NCBI RefSeq assembly: GCF_016901815.1
Contig: NZ_JACSNR010000001.1
Location: 1 to 64,000 of the forward strand
Direction: 5' to 3'
Length of the DNA stretch: 64,000 nucleotides
Origin: Hydrogenoanaerobacterium saccharovorans
Lineage (GTDB): Bacteria; Bacillota; Clostridia; Oscillospirales; Ruminococcaceae
The notes beneath the pieces are model-generated. The model did not search any database and was not told the DNA's origin. It saw only the letters and a program-made list of their open reading frames with translations. The first letter of the stretch is position 1. Every line of letters begins with the position of its first letter. Below are positions 36,655 through 46,229 of the stretch, piece after piece. Made by a program: the position numbers and the translations under genes.

Positions 36655-36688
36655 ACAGGGGAATTTCCAGGGAAAATCCCCTGTTTTT
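36655..36688 (+). terminator. Plus-strand terminator hairpin upstream of guaA
   Basis: Stem ACAGGGGA / TCCCCTGT followed by TTTT on the plus strand. No plus-strand gene precedes it. It may be an attenuator of guaA or may block antisense transcription into valS control sequences. The rest of 36540-36852 holds AT-rich promoter candidates for guaA (a TATAAA at about 36744) without a good -35. Confidence 0.6.
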
Positions 36689-36852
36689 CCTCCCGATGCC
36701 CGACAGGTGACACAGTCTGATCCCGGTGTGTCCGGAACACTTTGTATAAAAAGCGCAAAGAATTTGGAATCGGGGTAAAAACCTTGCTTTTTCCCTCAAA
36801 AAATGTAAAAATAAAAGAAAGTATGAATCCATATAGAAAGGCAAGGTAGCGT

Positions 36853-38385
36853 ATGGAAAATCAGAAGGTCCTTATTCTGGATTTCGGCGGTCAGTACAAT
36901 CAGCTCATCGCACGCAGAGTGCGGGAATGCAATGTGTACTGTGAAGTCCATCCCTACAATATGTCCCTGGAGAAGATCCGGGAATTCGCGCCCATCGGTA
37001 TTATTTTCACCGGTGGTCCCAGCAGTGTTTATGAGGAAGGCGCTCCCAGACTGGAAAAGGAAATCTTTGAAATGGGAATCCCGATCCTGGGTATCTGCTA
37101 TGGCGTACAGGTGATGGCCTATACTCTGGGCGGTACTGTAAAGCCGGGCCATATCCGTGAATATGGCAGAAAGCCGGTGGAATTTGATACTGACTGCACC
37201 ATCTTCTCCGGTCTGGCTGAAGAGGCCAATGCGCTCATGAGCCATAACGATACCATCTATGAACTGCCCGAGGGCTTCAAGTCCGCTGCCCATACCGACA
37301 GCTGCCCCGTAGCTGCCATGTACAATGAGGCTGCCAAGCTCTATGGCATGCAGTTCCATCCGGAAGTGACCCTGACTGAAAACGGCACTGCCATGATCCG
37401 GAACTTCCTGTACAATGTGTGCGGCGCCACCGGCGACTGGACCATGAAGAACTATGCCCAGACTGCCATTGAGCAGATCCGTGCCAAGGTTGGTGACGGC
37501 AAGGTGCTGCTGGCTCTGTCCGGCGGTGTGGACAGCTCGGTTGTGGCTTCGCTGATCTCCAAGGCAGTGGGCCGTCAGCTCACCTGCATCTTTGTAGACC
37601 ATGGCCTGATGCGCAAGAATGAAGGCGATGAGATCGAAGCTGTATTCGGCGACGGCAGCATCAACTTTATCCGCATCAATGCCGAGGATCGCTTCCTGGC
37701 CCGTCTGGCTGGTGTAACCGATCCCGAGCGCAAGAGAAAGATCATCGGTGAGGAGTTTATCCGCATCTTTGAGGAAGAGGGCAAGAAGATCGGCTCGGTG
37801 GACTATCTGGCACAGGGCACCATCTATCCGGACGTAATCGAGTCGGGCGTGGGCGATTCCGCTGTCATCAAGAGCCACCACAATGTAGGCGGTCTGCCTG
37901 ACTATGTGGACTTCAAGGAGATCATCGAGCCGCTGCGTCAGCTCTTCAAGGACGAAGTGCGCGCCCTGGGTTCGGAACTGGGTCTGCCTGAGAACATTGT
38001 ATGGCGTCAGCCCTTCCCCGGCCCTGGTCTGGGTATCCGTGTTCTGGGCGAGCTGACCAAGGAAAAGCTGGATCTGCTGCGTGATGCCGACGCCATCTTC
38101 CGTGAGGAACTGCATCTGGCTGGCCTGGATCGTGAGATCAACCAGTACTTTGCCGTACTGACCAATATGCGTTCGGTAGGCGTTATGGGCGACGGCCGTA
38201 CCTACGACTACACCATTGCCCTGCGCGGCGTTGTAACCAGCGACTTCATGACCGCTGAGTGGGCCCGCATCCCCTACGATGTACTGGACAAGGTATCCCG
38301 CCGGATCGTAAACGAGGTCAAGCATGTCAACCGCATCGTGTATGACATCACCTCCAAGCCCCCGGCAACCATTGAGTGGGAATAA
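36853..38385 (+). CDS. guaA: GMP synthase (glutamine-hydrolysing)
   Basis: 510 aa. It converts XMP to GMP with glutamine and ATP. The N-terminal class I glutamine amidotransferase domain has the nucleophile in GICYGVQ (Cys at about 81) and the His-x-Glu pair in [11 protein letters not shown]. The ATP-pyrophosphatase domain begins with the P-loop [10 protein letters not shown] at about 220-229, and the C-terminal dimerisation domain ends in the conserved [12 protein letters not shown]-type binding site before the ATG. Monocistronic with a strong terminator. Confidence 0.97.
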   Translation: MENQKVLILDFGGQYNQLIARRVRECNVYCEVHPYNMSLEKIREFAPIGIIFTGGPSSVYEEGAPRLEKEIFEMGIPILGICYGVQVMAYTLGGTVKPGHIREYGRKPVEFDTDCTIFSGLAEEANALMSHNDTIYELPEGFKSAAHTDSCPVAAMYNEAAKLYGMQFHPEVTLTENGTAMIRNFLYNVCGATGDWTMKNYAQTAIEQIRAKVGDGKVLLALSGGVDSSVVASLISKAVGRQLTCIFVDHGLMRKNEGDEIEAVFGDGSINFIRINAEDRFLARLAGVTDPERKRKIIGEEFIRIFEEEGKKIGSVDYLAQGTIYPDVIESGVGDSAVIKSHHNVGGLPDYVDFKEIIEPLRQLFKDEVRALGSELGLPENIVWRQPFPGPGLGIRVLGELTKEKLDLLRDADAIFREELHLAGLDREINQYFAVLTNMRSVGVMGDGRTYDYTIALRGVVTSDFMTAEWARIPYDVLDKVSRRIVNEVKHVNRIVYDITSKPPATIEWE

Positions 38386-38458
38386 ACCCCGGAGCCTGTC
38401 AGAGCTGACTGTGTGAGGAGCCGAACTCCTTCATAGCAGTGATTTTATAGGATTCATG

Positions 38459-38496
38459 AAAAAGAGCGGACTGACAAAAGTCAGTCCGCTCTTTTT
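38459..38496 (+). terminator. Terminator of guaA
   Basis: 17-bp perfect stem (38459-38475 with 38480-38496), AAAA loop, T run. Also faces the minus-strand magnesium locus. Confidence 0.95.
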
Positions 38497-38558
38497 GTTC
38501 TCCCTGGCTTTTCCGGCTCCATAAGCGGGAAGTCAGATAGGATTCAGGGCAGCAGTTA

Positions 38559-38717
38559 TCACATCTGACCCGGATTTTGTGGCTTTATGCTCCAGAACAC
38601 CACATTCATCAGAATCACAATCAGCAGAACAGAGGCCATGCCTGCCCAGAAACCCATATTGACCCCAAAAAGGGATGTGGTGCCGAACAGGCTTGTCCAG
38701 ATCGCTGTCCAGTTCAT
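38559..38717 (-). CDS. 52-residue membrane protein after mgtA (candidate MgtA partner)
   Basis: 52 aa. Starts MNWTAIWTSLFGTTSLFG, then one hydrophobic helix (about residues 24-42, ASVLLIVILMNVVFW) and a short polar tail ending NPGQM. An excellent AGGAGGTG site lies eight bases before the ATG, and the gene starts 18 bp after the stop of the MgtA-type ATPase, so it is the last gene of that transcript. Many P-type ATPases have one-helix partner peptides (KdpF, MgtR-like), so a subunit or regulator role is plausible but is inference. Too short to be called by length filters. Confidence 0.75.
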   Translation of the reverse strand: MNWTAIWTSLFGTTSLFGVNMGFWAGMASVLLIVILMNVVFWSIKPQNPGQM

Positions 38718-38735
38718 ATAAAACACCTCCTATTC

Positions 38736-41500
38736 TCAAAGCGGCTCCCCATAGTGTCGTGCATAGGCTTTTTTCAGGCTGGTAGCCAGTACCATATAGA
38801 GCAGAATGCACGGAATCAGATAGGCAAAGTAAGCAGCAGGCAGGGCTGTAAACCCAAGCACGGCTCCAAAGGGTGTGAACGGAATGATCGTCAGGATTGT
38901 GATCCCCATCATAGTGAGCAGTGTCAGCGGTGCGGAAGCTCTGCTCTGGATAAAGGGCAGCTTGGGGGTCCGGATCATGTGGATAACCAGGGTCTGGCTC
39001 CACATGGACTCCACAAACCAGCCTGCCTGGAACATTCCGATGTACTTTGCCTGCATCACAGCCAGTTCCGCTCCGCTGAAATGAGCGGGCAGATCGTTGA
39101 ACAGCACACCGCCCGAAACAAAGATCGGACAGAACACAAAATACATGAACAGATAGGTTGTAAAGTCGAAAATAGAACTGGTAGGCCCGATCCAGATCAT
39201 GAAATTGCCCACACTGGACGCATCCCATTTCCGGGGCTTGACAATGAACTCCTCATCCACATTGTCCCAGGGAATGGCTGTACAGGACAGGTCATAGATC
39301 AGGTTCAGGAAAATCAGATGGACGCTCATCATGGGCAGGAATGGCAAGAGTGCCGATGCAGCCAGCACCGAGAACATATTGCCGAAGTTGGACGAGGCAG
39401 TCATCTTGATGTACTTGATCATATTGGCATAGGTCTTACGGCCTTCGATGATCCCCTGCTCCAATACCATCAGATCCTTTTCCAGCAGGATAATATCCGC
39501 TGACTCCTTGGCGACATCCACTGCGGTATCCACAGAGATACCGATGTCTGCCGCTTTCATGGCAGCGGCATCATTGATGCCATCCCCCATGAAGCCAACT
39601 GTGTGACCATTCTCCCGCAGCACCGAGACAACCCGGGCCTTCTGATCCGGGGTCAGCTTGGCGAAAACATCGGTGGTTTCCGCTGCCCGGGCCAGTTCGG
39701 CATCGCTCATGTGTTCGAGATCCGATCCCAGCAGCATATTGCGCACCCTCAGCCCCACCTGCTTGCAGATAGTACGGGTAACCTTATCATTGTCCCCGGT
39801 CAGGATTTTGGTCGTCACGCCATGATCCTTCAGAGCCCTGATGGCATCCGCAGTGGACTCCTTGGGCGGGTCAAGAAAAGCCAGATAGCCGATCAGCACC
39901 ATATCACACTCGTCCTTGACGCCGAATGTCCCCACCGGAGATGGATTGCTTTTCTGCGCAATGGCAAGCACACGGAATCCCTTGTTGTTGAGGCCGTCCA
40001 CTGTCCGGAGGATACGCAGGCGCACCTCCTCAGTCAGAGGCCGGACACTGCCGTCAACCTCCGCAAAAGAACAGATCGACAGCATTTCCTCCACAGCGCC
40101 CTTGGTCACCATCTGCGTTTTGCCGCTTTTATCCTGGACAACGGTGGTCAGACGCCGGCGGGCAAAATCAAAGGGGATCTCGTCCACTTTGATGTAGTGC
40201 TCCGACAGATCCATCAGCCGTGGATCTTCAGCCTCTGCCTCCTCAGTCCGGCGGATAATTGCCAGATCCATCAGGTTCTTGTATCCGGTCTGGAAGTAGC
40301 TGTTGAGATACGCATGGCGCAGAACCCGGGTATCATCATCGCCGTTGACATTGAGATGATACTCCAGAACCACCCGATCCTGGGTGAGAGTGCCGGTCTT
40401 ATCGGTGCAGAGAATATCGATTGCCCCGAAATTCTGGATGGAGTTGAGGTTTTTGACGATGGTCTGCTTCTTGCTCATGGACACAGCGCCCTTGGCAAGG
40501 CAGGTGGTTACGATCATGGGAAGCATTTCCGGAGTCAGGCCGACGGCAATGGAAATGCCGAACAGGAATGCCCCCAGCCAATCCCCTTTGGTGATGCCGT
40601 TGATGAAGAATACCAGCGGGACCATCACCGCCATGAACCGGATCAGAACCCAGGAAACCGCATTTACGCCTTTGGTAAAGCTCGTTTCCACGGCCTCCCC
40701 TGCCACAGCCGATGCCATGGACCCGAACAGCGTATTGTCCCCGACGCACACCGCCACAGCAGACGCGCTGCCGGATACCACACTGCTCCCCATGAACGCA
40801 ATGTCCGGATAGTCGGTGATGCTCTCTGCCGGAGCACTTACATGGGGCGTTTTCTCCACCGGTTCGCTCTCGCCTGTCAGGCTGGACTGGCTGATAAACA
40901 GATCCTTTGCCTCCAGAATGCGGACATCAGCCGGAATCATATCCCCGGCGGACAGATGCACAATATCCCCACCACCAGCTCATCCATCGGGATTTCCGCC
41001 TTTTCCTGGTTTTGGCGGGTGACGGTACAGGTGGTGGTAATCATGGCAAGCAGCCGTTCTGCCGCATTGTCGCTTCTGGATTCCTGTACAAACCGGAGTG
41101 TACCGGAAATAACCACCATCGTCAGGATAATCACTGCGGTCAGGCAGTCAAAGTCCTCCGGCGCACTCCCGAACAGGGAAAAGTACGGGAAAACCATGTC
41201 GGTCATGGTGGACACCAGAGCCAAAAAGAACAGAATGGCAGTAAAGGGATTGATAAACGCGTCTGCCAGCCGTCTGAGCAGGGATTTTTTCTTCTCATGG
41301 GTCACCTTGTTGCTGCCATACCGGGCCCGGCTGGCGGACACCTCTTCCATATCAAGGCCACAAAGGGTGGTGTGCAGCTCCTTCAGAACCTCCGGAACCG
41401 GACTTGTTGCCGCATACCGGATGCGGCGGTTCTGCTCGTCCCGGATCACTGCCTTTTCCGCAGCCTGACGGGCTGAAATGTGATTTTGCTTCTTGTTCAT
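38736..41500 (-). pseudogene. mgtA: MgtA-type magnesium P-ATPase, disrupted by a one-base deletion
   Basis: The gene would encode about 920 aa. Codons from 41500 to about 40970 give the N-terminal part: helices 1-2 and the start of the actuator domain, up to DELVVG. At a run of four C on the plus strand (40967-40970) one base is missing; translation then ends after ILCICPPGI at 40937. The other frame resumes at once with [14 protein letters not shown] and continues to 38736 with [18 protein letters not shown] (helix 4), [10 protein letters not shown] (phosphorylated Asp) and [11 protein letters not shown], all intact. MgtA imports Mg2+ at low Mg2+. The lesion is in a homopolymer, so a sequencing error is possible. 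AAGGAGG precedes the ATG. It is preceded by a Pro-containing leader ORF and followed by a 52-residue membrane protein. Confidence 0.88.
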
Positions 41501-41522
41501 TGGTCTTACCTCCTTATGCTGA

Positions 41523-41615
41523 TCAGAGGCAAGCAGGAATGCGCGAAGGGCATGGAACTTCCGGGTTCCATACGCCTGCTGCCTGCTGCCTTCGGGGACT
41601 TCCGTCAGAGTCCAT
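41523..41615 (-). CDS. 30-residue proline-containing leader ORF upstream of mgtA
   Basis: ATG to TGA, 30 aa, starting MDSDGSPRR and with prolines at positions 7, 18, 21, 23 and 27. GAGGTGA lies five bases before the ATG. It ends 23 bp before the mgtA start. Within it, ATGGAAC / GTTCCAT can form a hairpin. In enterobacteria the mgtA leader encodes MgtL, a short Asp/Glu/Pro-rich peptide whose translation senses Mg2+ and proline; this ORF has the same position and composition but no sequence identity that I can claim. Regulatory function is inference. Confidence 0.6.
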   Translation of the reverse strand: MDSDGSPRRQQAAGVWNPEVPCPSRIPACL

Positions 41616-41684
41616 GCCGTTCACCTCGCTTTTGCAAAATATCTATTCAAAACCGCACTCTGCCGCACAGAGCCGCAGTGCGGA

Positions 41685-41990
41685 TTATAATTGCCGGCAG
41701 CGTCTGCTCCCCGCTGTGTACCAGACATCCAGTCCAGCTGCCGTCAGCCATGCCGCTATGGAGCCTGCAAACCAGTGTTCCGAAAAGCCTGCCCACAAAC
41801 CCTTCATCAGGAAGATGAGGCCGCTGAGCACAATCACCTCGCCCACGCAGCGGCAGAGCGGCATGATCCTGTCCCTCCCCTGCTCCGGCATGTTTTCCCA
41901 CGCAAAGAGCTGGATGTGCGTCCTTCCAAAGAAAAACGCAAGGCCCGCTATGATGAACAGGACTCCCAGGAAGATATAGATATACTCCAT
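41685..41990 (-). CDS. DUF3784-like small membrane protein
   Basis: 101 aa with two or three hydrophobic helices (about 3-21, 50-70 and 74-92). The segment FFFGRTHIQLFAWENMPEQGRDRIMPLCRCVGEVIVLSG resembles DUF3784, a small membrane protein family of unknown role. Located seven bp after the preceding small gene and within the magnesium transcript (mgtC to mgtA). AAAGGTG before the ATG. Its 3-prime end overlaps an isolated TATAAT. Confidence 0.65.
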   Translation of the reverse strand: MEYIYIFLGVLFIIAGLAFFFGRTHIQLFAWENMPEQGRDRIMPLCRCVGEVIVLSGLIFLMKGLWAGFSEHWFAGSIAAWLTAAGLDVWYTAGSRRCRQL

Positions 41991-41996
41991 AACAGA

Positions 41997-42245
41997 TCAC
42001 ACCTTTCTGTAATCAGATTCATTCGCCCGTTTCCCGGGACGGTTTCTCAGCCTGCTCAGGCAAAAAAGCCCGCACAGCAGGACAGTGACCGAAGCAAGCC
42101 CGATCAGGGCAGTGATCCCAGACCAGAGCCAAAGCAGCACCACTCCCCGCCCCGTCAGCATGCTGCACAGACAGCCGATGGCAGCGGTGAGTATAGCACA
42201 GGGCAGGAATCTGATCCGCTTATCGTTCTGCATTCTCTCCCTCAC
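41997..42245 (-). CDS. Small two-helix membrane protein in the magnesium operon
   Basis: 82 aa, unrecognised. Two hydrophobic segments (about 12-32 and 36-60) between basic ends (RLRNRPGKR). Start taken as the GTG at 42245: GGGAGG inside the last codons of mgtC is eight bases upstream, so translation is coupled to mgtC; an ATG four codons later is the alternative. The function is unknown; the place between mgtC and mgtA suggests a role in Mg2+ handling. Confidence 0.6.
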   Translation of the reverse strand: MRERMQNDKRIRFLPCAILTAAIGCLCSMLTGRGVVLLWLWSGITALIGLASVTVLLCGLFCLSRLRNRPGKRANESDYRKV

Positions 42246-42923
42246 TTACAGCACCTCCCAGCCCGCGCTGACTACCTCCGGCAGCTTCAGTGCTTGGCGC
42301 ACGATCCCCTCCAGAACCTGGTTCTGTGCGTTCCCGACTGAGCAGTACTCTGCAATGACCTCCACCTTATCTCCCACCACGTCACCACTGTCCAGGTGAT
42401 TGAGGTACAGGGTCCTGCTGGTGTTCCCGTTAATGAGGAGAGCACGGATATCTGTTTCCTTGGCTTCCCGGCAGGTGATCGAGATACGGTAGAGTTTTTC
42501 GCTCTCCTCCCAGCCGGTAACCGGTCTGATTTTCATGGACAGGGGACGGAACAGCAGGTTTGAAAGAATCAGCGTCCCGGTTGCGGCAGATGCCAACAGG
42601 AAGTATCCGGAGCTTGCCAGCACGCCGATTGCTGCCGTGCACCAGAGTGTGGCGGCTGTATTGAGCCCCCGCACTGTCCCGCCGTCCTTGAAAATGACCC
42701 CGCTGCACAGGAATCCGACCCCGGATACAATATAGCTGGCAATGCGGTACACTTCGTCCGACCCGGTGATGATGGGAAACATCAGGAACAGACAGGAACC
42801 CATCGAGATCAGCACGTTGATCCGGATTCCGGCAGTATGTCTGGTGATCTGCCGTTCCAGTCCAATCAGAAATCCCAGCAGGACAGCGAGCAGGATACGC
42901 ATCATAAAATCCATCCAGTTCAT
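42246..42923 (-). CDS. mgtC: MgtC/SapB family membrane protein
   Basis: 225 aa. The N-terminal membrane domain has the family start FMMRILLAVLLGFLIGLERQ and GIRINVLISMGSCLFLMFP, then GVGFLCSGVIFKDGGTVRGLNTAATLW, the MgtC hallmark; a cytoplasmic ACT-like C-terminal domain follows from about 145. MgtC proteins inhibit F-type ATP synthase or act in low-Mg2+ survival. AGGAGG precedes the ATG. The promoter and activator-type repeat upstream (42951-43005) match those of the mgtA-type gene at 46195. First gene of a four- or five-gene unit with two small membrane proteins and mgtA. Confidence 0.92.
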   Translation of the reverse strand: MNWMDFMMRILLAVLLGFLIGLERQITRHTAGIRINVLISMGSCLFLMFPIITGSDEVYRIASYIVSGVGFLCSGVIFKDGGTVRGLNTAATLWCTAAIGVLASSGYFLLASAATGTLILSNLLFRPLSMKIRPVTGWEESEKLYRISITCREAKETDIRALLINGNTSRTLYLNHLDSGDVVGDKVEVIAEYCSVGNAQNQVLEGIVRQALKLPEVVSAGWEVL

Positions 42924-42950
42924 TCAGCACTCCTCCTTTCGGCCTTAACC

Positions 42951-43005
42951 AGTATAAAAAAATCGCAGGAAAGATCACATGGTCAAAACCTTGCGATTTT
43001 CTTGC
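42951..43005 (-). promoter_or_regulatory. Activator-type promoter of mgtC with 11-bp direct repeat
   Basis: Minus strand: TATACT (42951-42956) without a recognisable -35. A direct repeat GCAAG-N6-GCAAG ends exactly 33 bp upstream of it (42990-42994 and 43001-43005, 11-bp period). The consensus shared with the 46230-46284 site is GCAAGAAAANNGCAAGGTTT. An 11-bp period is the rule for OmpR/PhoB-type regulators, and one is encoded next to it. Confidence 0.75.
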
Positions 43006-43025
43006 GATTCGGTAAGAATTTCTGA

Positions 43026-43523
43026 TTACAGCTTATCGCTGAATTTGTAGCCGATGCCCCAGATGGTCAGGATATATTCCGGAGCGTCCGGATTGGGCTC
43101 AATTTTCTTGCGCAGCTTCCGGATAAACGCCATAATATTGCTGTCGTCCAGCAGGTAATCACTTTCCCATACAGCCTGGTATATCTGCTCCTTTGTAAAG
43201 ACCTCCCCACGGTTGCGGGCCAGAAAACACAAAATGTCAAACTCCTTGGGCGTCAGGGGGATCTCGGTCCCATCCCGGCTCACCCTGCGCAGTCTGGGAT
43301 CAATGGAGAGCGCACCGCAGCAGATGATGTCGCTCCCGGCTGCCGGGGAACTGCCCTCGCCCAGTTCCAGCATCAGAGAACCCGCCGTGCCATCCAGCAA
43401 ATCCCGGAACCCCTCCAGCAGCTCCTGTGCGGACAGGCTCTGCGGCCCGGAAGTCCGGAGCGTCTCCCGGAGCCACTGGACCAGGGAGGAATCCAGGGTG
43501 ATAAAGCCGATATTTTTCTTCAT
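43026..43523 (-). CDS. Winged-helix transcriptional regulator (OmpR/PhoB DNA-binding type, no receiver)
   Basis: 165 aa. The C-terminal 95 residues are a Trans_reg_C winged helix: ALSIDPRLRRVSRDGTEIPLTPKEFDILCFL, then the recognition helix region and the closing YILTIWGIGYKFS wing. The N-terminal 70 residues do not look like a receiver domain: no Asp pocket or Lys was found, so phosphorylation by a histidine kinase is not expected. It is 17 bp after the mgtA-type gene and shares its transcript. GGAGG nine bases before the ATG. Candidate regulator of the two 11-bp direct-repeat sites. Confidence 0.85.
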   Translation of the reverse strand: MKKNIGFITLDSSLVQWLRETLRTSGPQSLSAQELLEGFRDLLDGTAGSLMLELGEGSSPAAGSDIICCGALSIDPRLRRVSRDGTEIPLTPKEFDILCFLARNRGEVFTKEQIYQAVWESDYLLDDSNIMAFIRKLRKKIEPNPDAPEYILTIWGIGYKFSDKL

Positions 43524-43540
43524 AATGGATTCCTCCTTTC

Positions 43541-46195
43541 TCAAAGCAGTTCATGGTAGCGGCGGATATACCACCGTTTGGCCAATGTGACCCACAGCAG
43601 ATAGAAAAAGACGGTCACAGCCAGAAATACAAAGTAGACCGGCGGCAAAGCAGTCAGCCCGATCCATTCGCCCATGGGGGTGAATGTGAGGAGCGTAAAG
43701 ACCGCAGTCCCCAGCAAGGTGACCACCATAACCGGACGGGAAGGCCGGCTCTGCAGCAGCGGAACCTTCTGGGTGCGCAGGAGGTGCAGGATCAGAACCT
43801 GGGTCCACATGGATTCGAGGAACCACCCTGTCTGGAACAAAATGATAAACCGGGCCTGTTCTCCGCTTCCGGAGAGGGAAGCAAAGGTGCCGCCGCAGAC
43901 AGCGGGACACAGAACAAAGAACAGGTAGGCAAAGGTGATGATGTCGAAAACAGAGCTGATCGGGCCGAAAAAGCGCATGAAGCGTCCCAGTGTTTTGCCC
44001 GACCACTCCAGCGGCTTTGCGCAGATCGACTCGTCCACCTTGTCCCAGGGGAGCACAAGACACAGCAGATCGTACAGGAGATTCAGCAGCAGAATCTGCA
44101 GCGCAGTCATCGGGAAAAAGGGCAGAAAAGCGCTGGCGATCACAACGGAAAAGATGTTGCCGAAGTTGGAAGAGGCCGTAATCCGGATGTATTTTGAAAC
44201 ATTGGCAAAGGCTCTGCGCCCCTCCTTTATTCCCTCTTCCAGCACATTCAGGTCCTTTTTGAGAAGGACAACATCTGCCACTTCCTTGACCGTCTCCGCT
44301 GCGGTATCCACTGAGATTCCCACATCGGATTCCACAATGGCAGGCAGGTCATTCATGCCGTCACCCAAAAAGCCCACCGTGTGCCCGTTGGCCCGGAGTG
44401 TCCGCACAACCTGCACCTTCTGCTTCGGCGACAGCTCGGAGAATACCGTTGTATGTTCCAGCTTCACCGGGATTTCATTGTCGGTAAGCAGTTCCAGTTC
44501 CGCACCGGTCAGGGTGTGCATGGTATCGATCCCCAGCCTGCGGCAGATGGAAACCGCCACATCCTGGTTATCCCCGGTCAGAACCCGCACATCCACATGG
44601 AGCCGGTGCAGCTTTTCAATGGCAGCAGCGGCACTCTGCTTGGGTGCATCAAAGAACGCCAGATACCCCAGCAGGGTCAGGCCGTTTTCATCGTCCTGCG
44701 AGATGGTCTCCTGATTCAGCGGTTTATACGCCACTGCCAGAACCTTCATGCCGTCCTCCAGCATCTCATCCACAATGGCATGGACGCTGTCCCGCCCATG
44801 GGCATCAATCGGGTGCCGCTCGCCTCTGTACTCGATATGGCTGCACTTCCGGCAGACCTCATCCACGCTGCCTTTGATGATGAGCAGGTTTTCAGTGCCG
44901 CCCCGCACCAGGACGCTGGCAAACCTCCGCTCATGGTCAAAAGGCAGCTCGTCCAGCTTGGGATGCCGCTGCTCCAGTTCCCGGTAATGGCTCTCCTGCC
45001 CCGGCATTTCCCGGTACCGCAGGATCGCATCATCCAGATGGCTCTGCACACCCGTATGGTAGAGGCTGTTGAGATAGGCCAGATCCAGGGCATGCTGGCA
45101 CTCGTTCCCCAGGACATCCATATAGTATTCCAGGGAAATCTGATCTCCGGTCAGGGTGCCGGTTTTGTCAACACACAGGACATCCATGCTTCCGAATCCC
45201 TGCATGGCGTTGATGTTTTTGACCACTGTCTGTTTTTTGCCCATCGCCGCACTGCCCTTTGCCAGGCAGGCATTGATCACCATCGGGAGCATTTCGGGGG
45301 TCAGGCCCACAGCAACTGAAAGCGCAAACAAAAAGGCGGAAAGCCAGTCGCCCTTGGTCAGGCCGCAGGCGATAAAGATAACGGGGATCAGAACCGCCAT
45401 GAATCGGATCAGCACCCACGCAATCGAATTTGCGCCCCGGTCAAAGCCGTTTTTCAGATGGGATTCCATTGATGAAAATCCGCCATAGACCGTATCCTTG
45501 CCAACGGCAAGCACAATGCCCTCTCCGGTACCGCCGGTGACAGACGATCCCATAAAGGCGAGGTTGTAATAATCCGAATAGGAGCGGGCCTGTCCATCGG
45601 CAAGTGTACCGGCATTCTTCTCCAGTATCGCACTCTCGCCCGTCAGTACCGACTGGGAAACAAACAAATCCTTCGACTGCGTCAGCCGGATGTCCGCCGG
45701 AATCCGGTCTCCGGCAAACAGACGCACCTTGTCACCAACCACAAGCTCCTCGGAGGAGATTTCCGACCAGCGGCCATTGCGGAGCACCTGCACCGTGGAG
45801 GAGACCATCCGGGTCAGATGGTCCGCTATGCGCTTGGCACGCAGTTCCTGGATAAACCGCACTATGCCGCTGAGCAGCAGCATGCACAGGATAATAACCG
45901 ATGTGGTGATATTCCTGCTGAAATTGGAGGCCAGCACAACATCGGTTAAAAAGGAGACGGCAGCCAGCACAAACAGGATCACTGTAAACGGATTGACAAA
46001 GGCTCTGCGCAGGCGATAGAGCACAGTATCCGACGCTCTGCCCGACAGGACATTCCTCCCGTATGCGATGCGGCTCTCTTCAACCTGTTTCTCGTTATAG
46101 CCCTGCTGCGGGATCTGGAAATCCTGATACAATGTGTCTGTATCGACATACGCATAATTCAGGACACGCTGATGCGCAATGGGACTGCTCTGCAT
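43541..46195 (-). CDS. MgtA-type magnesium-translocating P-ATPase (second copy, intact)
   Basis: 884 aa. P3B-type ATPase that imports Mg2+. TGES (actuator) is at 185-188, [10 protein letters not shown] in helix 4 at about 296-305, the phosphorylation motif CVDKTGTLTG with Asp343, and LGDGMNDLPAI in the P domain; ten membrane helices by pattern. Its distance from the other copy is large (many substitutions), so the two are not a recent duplication. The ATG at 46195 follows GAGGTGA; an in-frame start 35 codons upstream would cover the promoter. First gene of the unit with the winged-helix regulator. Confidence 0.93.
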   Translation of the reverse strand: MQSSPIAHQRVLNYAYVDTDTLYQDFQIPQQGYNEKQVEESRIAYGRNVLSGRASDTVLYRLRRAFVNPFTVILFVLAAVSFLTDVVLASNFSRNITTSVIILCMLLLSGIVRFIQELRAKRIADHLTRMVSSTVQVLRNGRWSEISSEELVVGDKVRLFAGDRIPADIRLTQSKDLFVSQSVLTGESAILEKNAGTLADGQARSYSDYYNLAFMGSSVTGGTGEGIVLAVGKDTVYGGFSSMESHLKNGFDRGANSIAWVLIRFMAVLIPVIFIACGLTKGDWLSAFLFALSVAVGLTPEMLPMVINACLAKGSAAMGKKQTVVKNINAMQGFGSMDVLCVDKTGTLTGDQISLEYYMDVLGNECQHALDLAYLNSLYHTGVQSHLDDAILRYREMPGQESHYRELEQRHPKLDELPFDHERRFASVLVRGGTENLLIIKGSVDEVCRKCSHIEYRGERHPIDAHGRDSVHAIVDEMLEDGMKVLAVAYKPLNQETISQDDENGLTLLGYLAFFDAPKQSAAAAIEKLHRLHVDVRVLTGDNQDVAVSICRRLGIDTMHTLTGAELELLTDNEIPVKLEHTTVFSELSPKQKVQVVRTLRANGHTVGFLGDGMNDLPAIVESDVGISVDTAAETVKEVADVVLLKKDLNVLEEGIKEGRRAFANVSKYIRITASSNFGNIFSVVIASAFLPFFPMTALQILLLNLLYDLLCLVLPWDKVDESICAKPLEWSGKTLGRFMRFFGPISSVFDIITFAYLFFVLCPAVCGGTFASLSGSGEQARFIILFQTGWFLESMWTQVLILHLLRTQKVPLLQSRPSRPVMVVTLLGTAVFTLLTFTPMGEWIGLTALPPVYFVFLAVTVFFYLLWVTLAKRWYIRRYHELL

Positions 46196-46229
46196 AGGCC
46201 TCACCTCGATCTGTTTTTCTGAGCTTCTT

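Noticed and set aside
38533-39228. 231-codon minus-strand frame over the mgtA 3-prime end
   Set aside because: It is an alternate frame of the ATPase gene and of the 52-residue gene; it has Cys/His/Arg-rich nonsense composition.
41501-41684. M-box (ykoK) magnesium riboswitch before mgtA
   Set aside because: The leader is about 180 nt, contains a translated-looking ORF and lacks the conserved M-box core.
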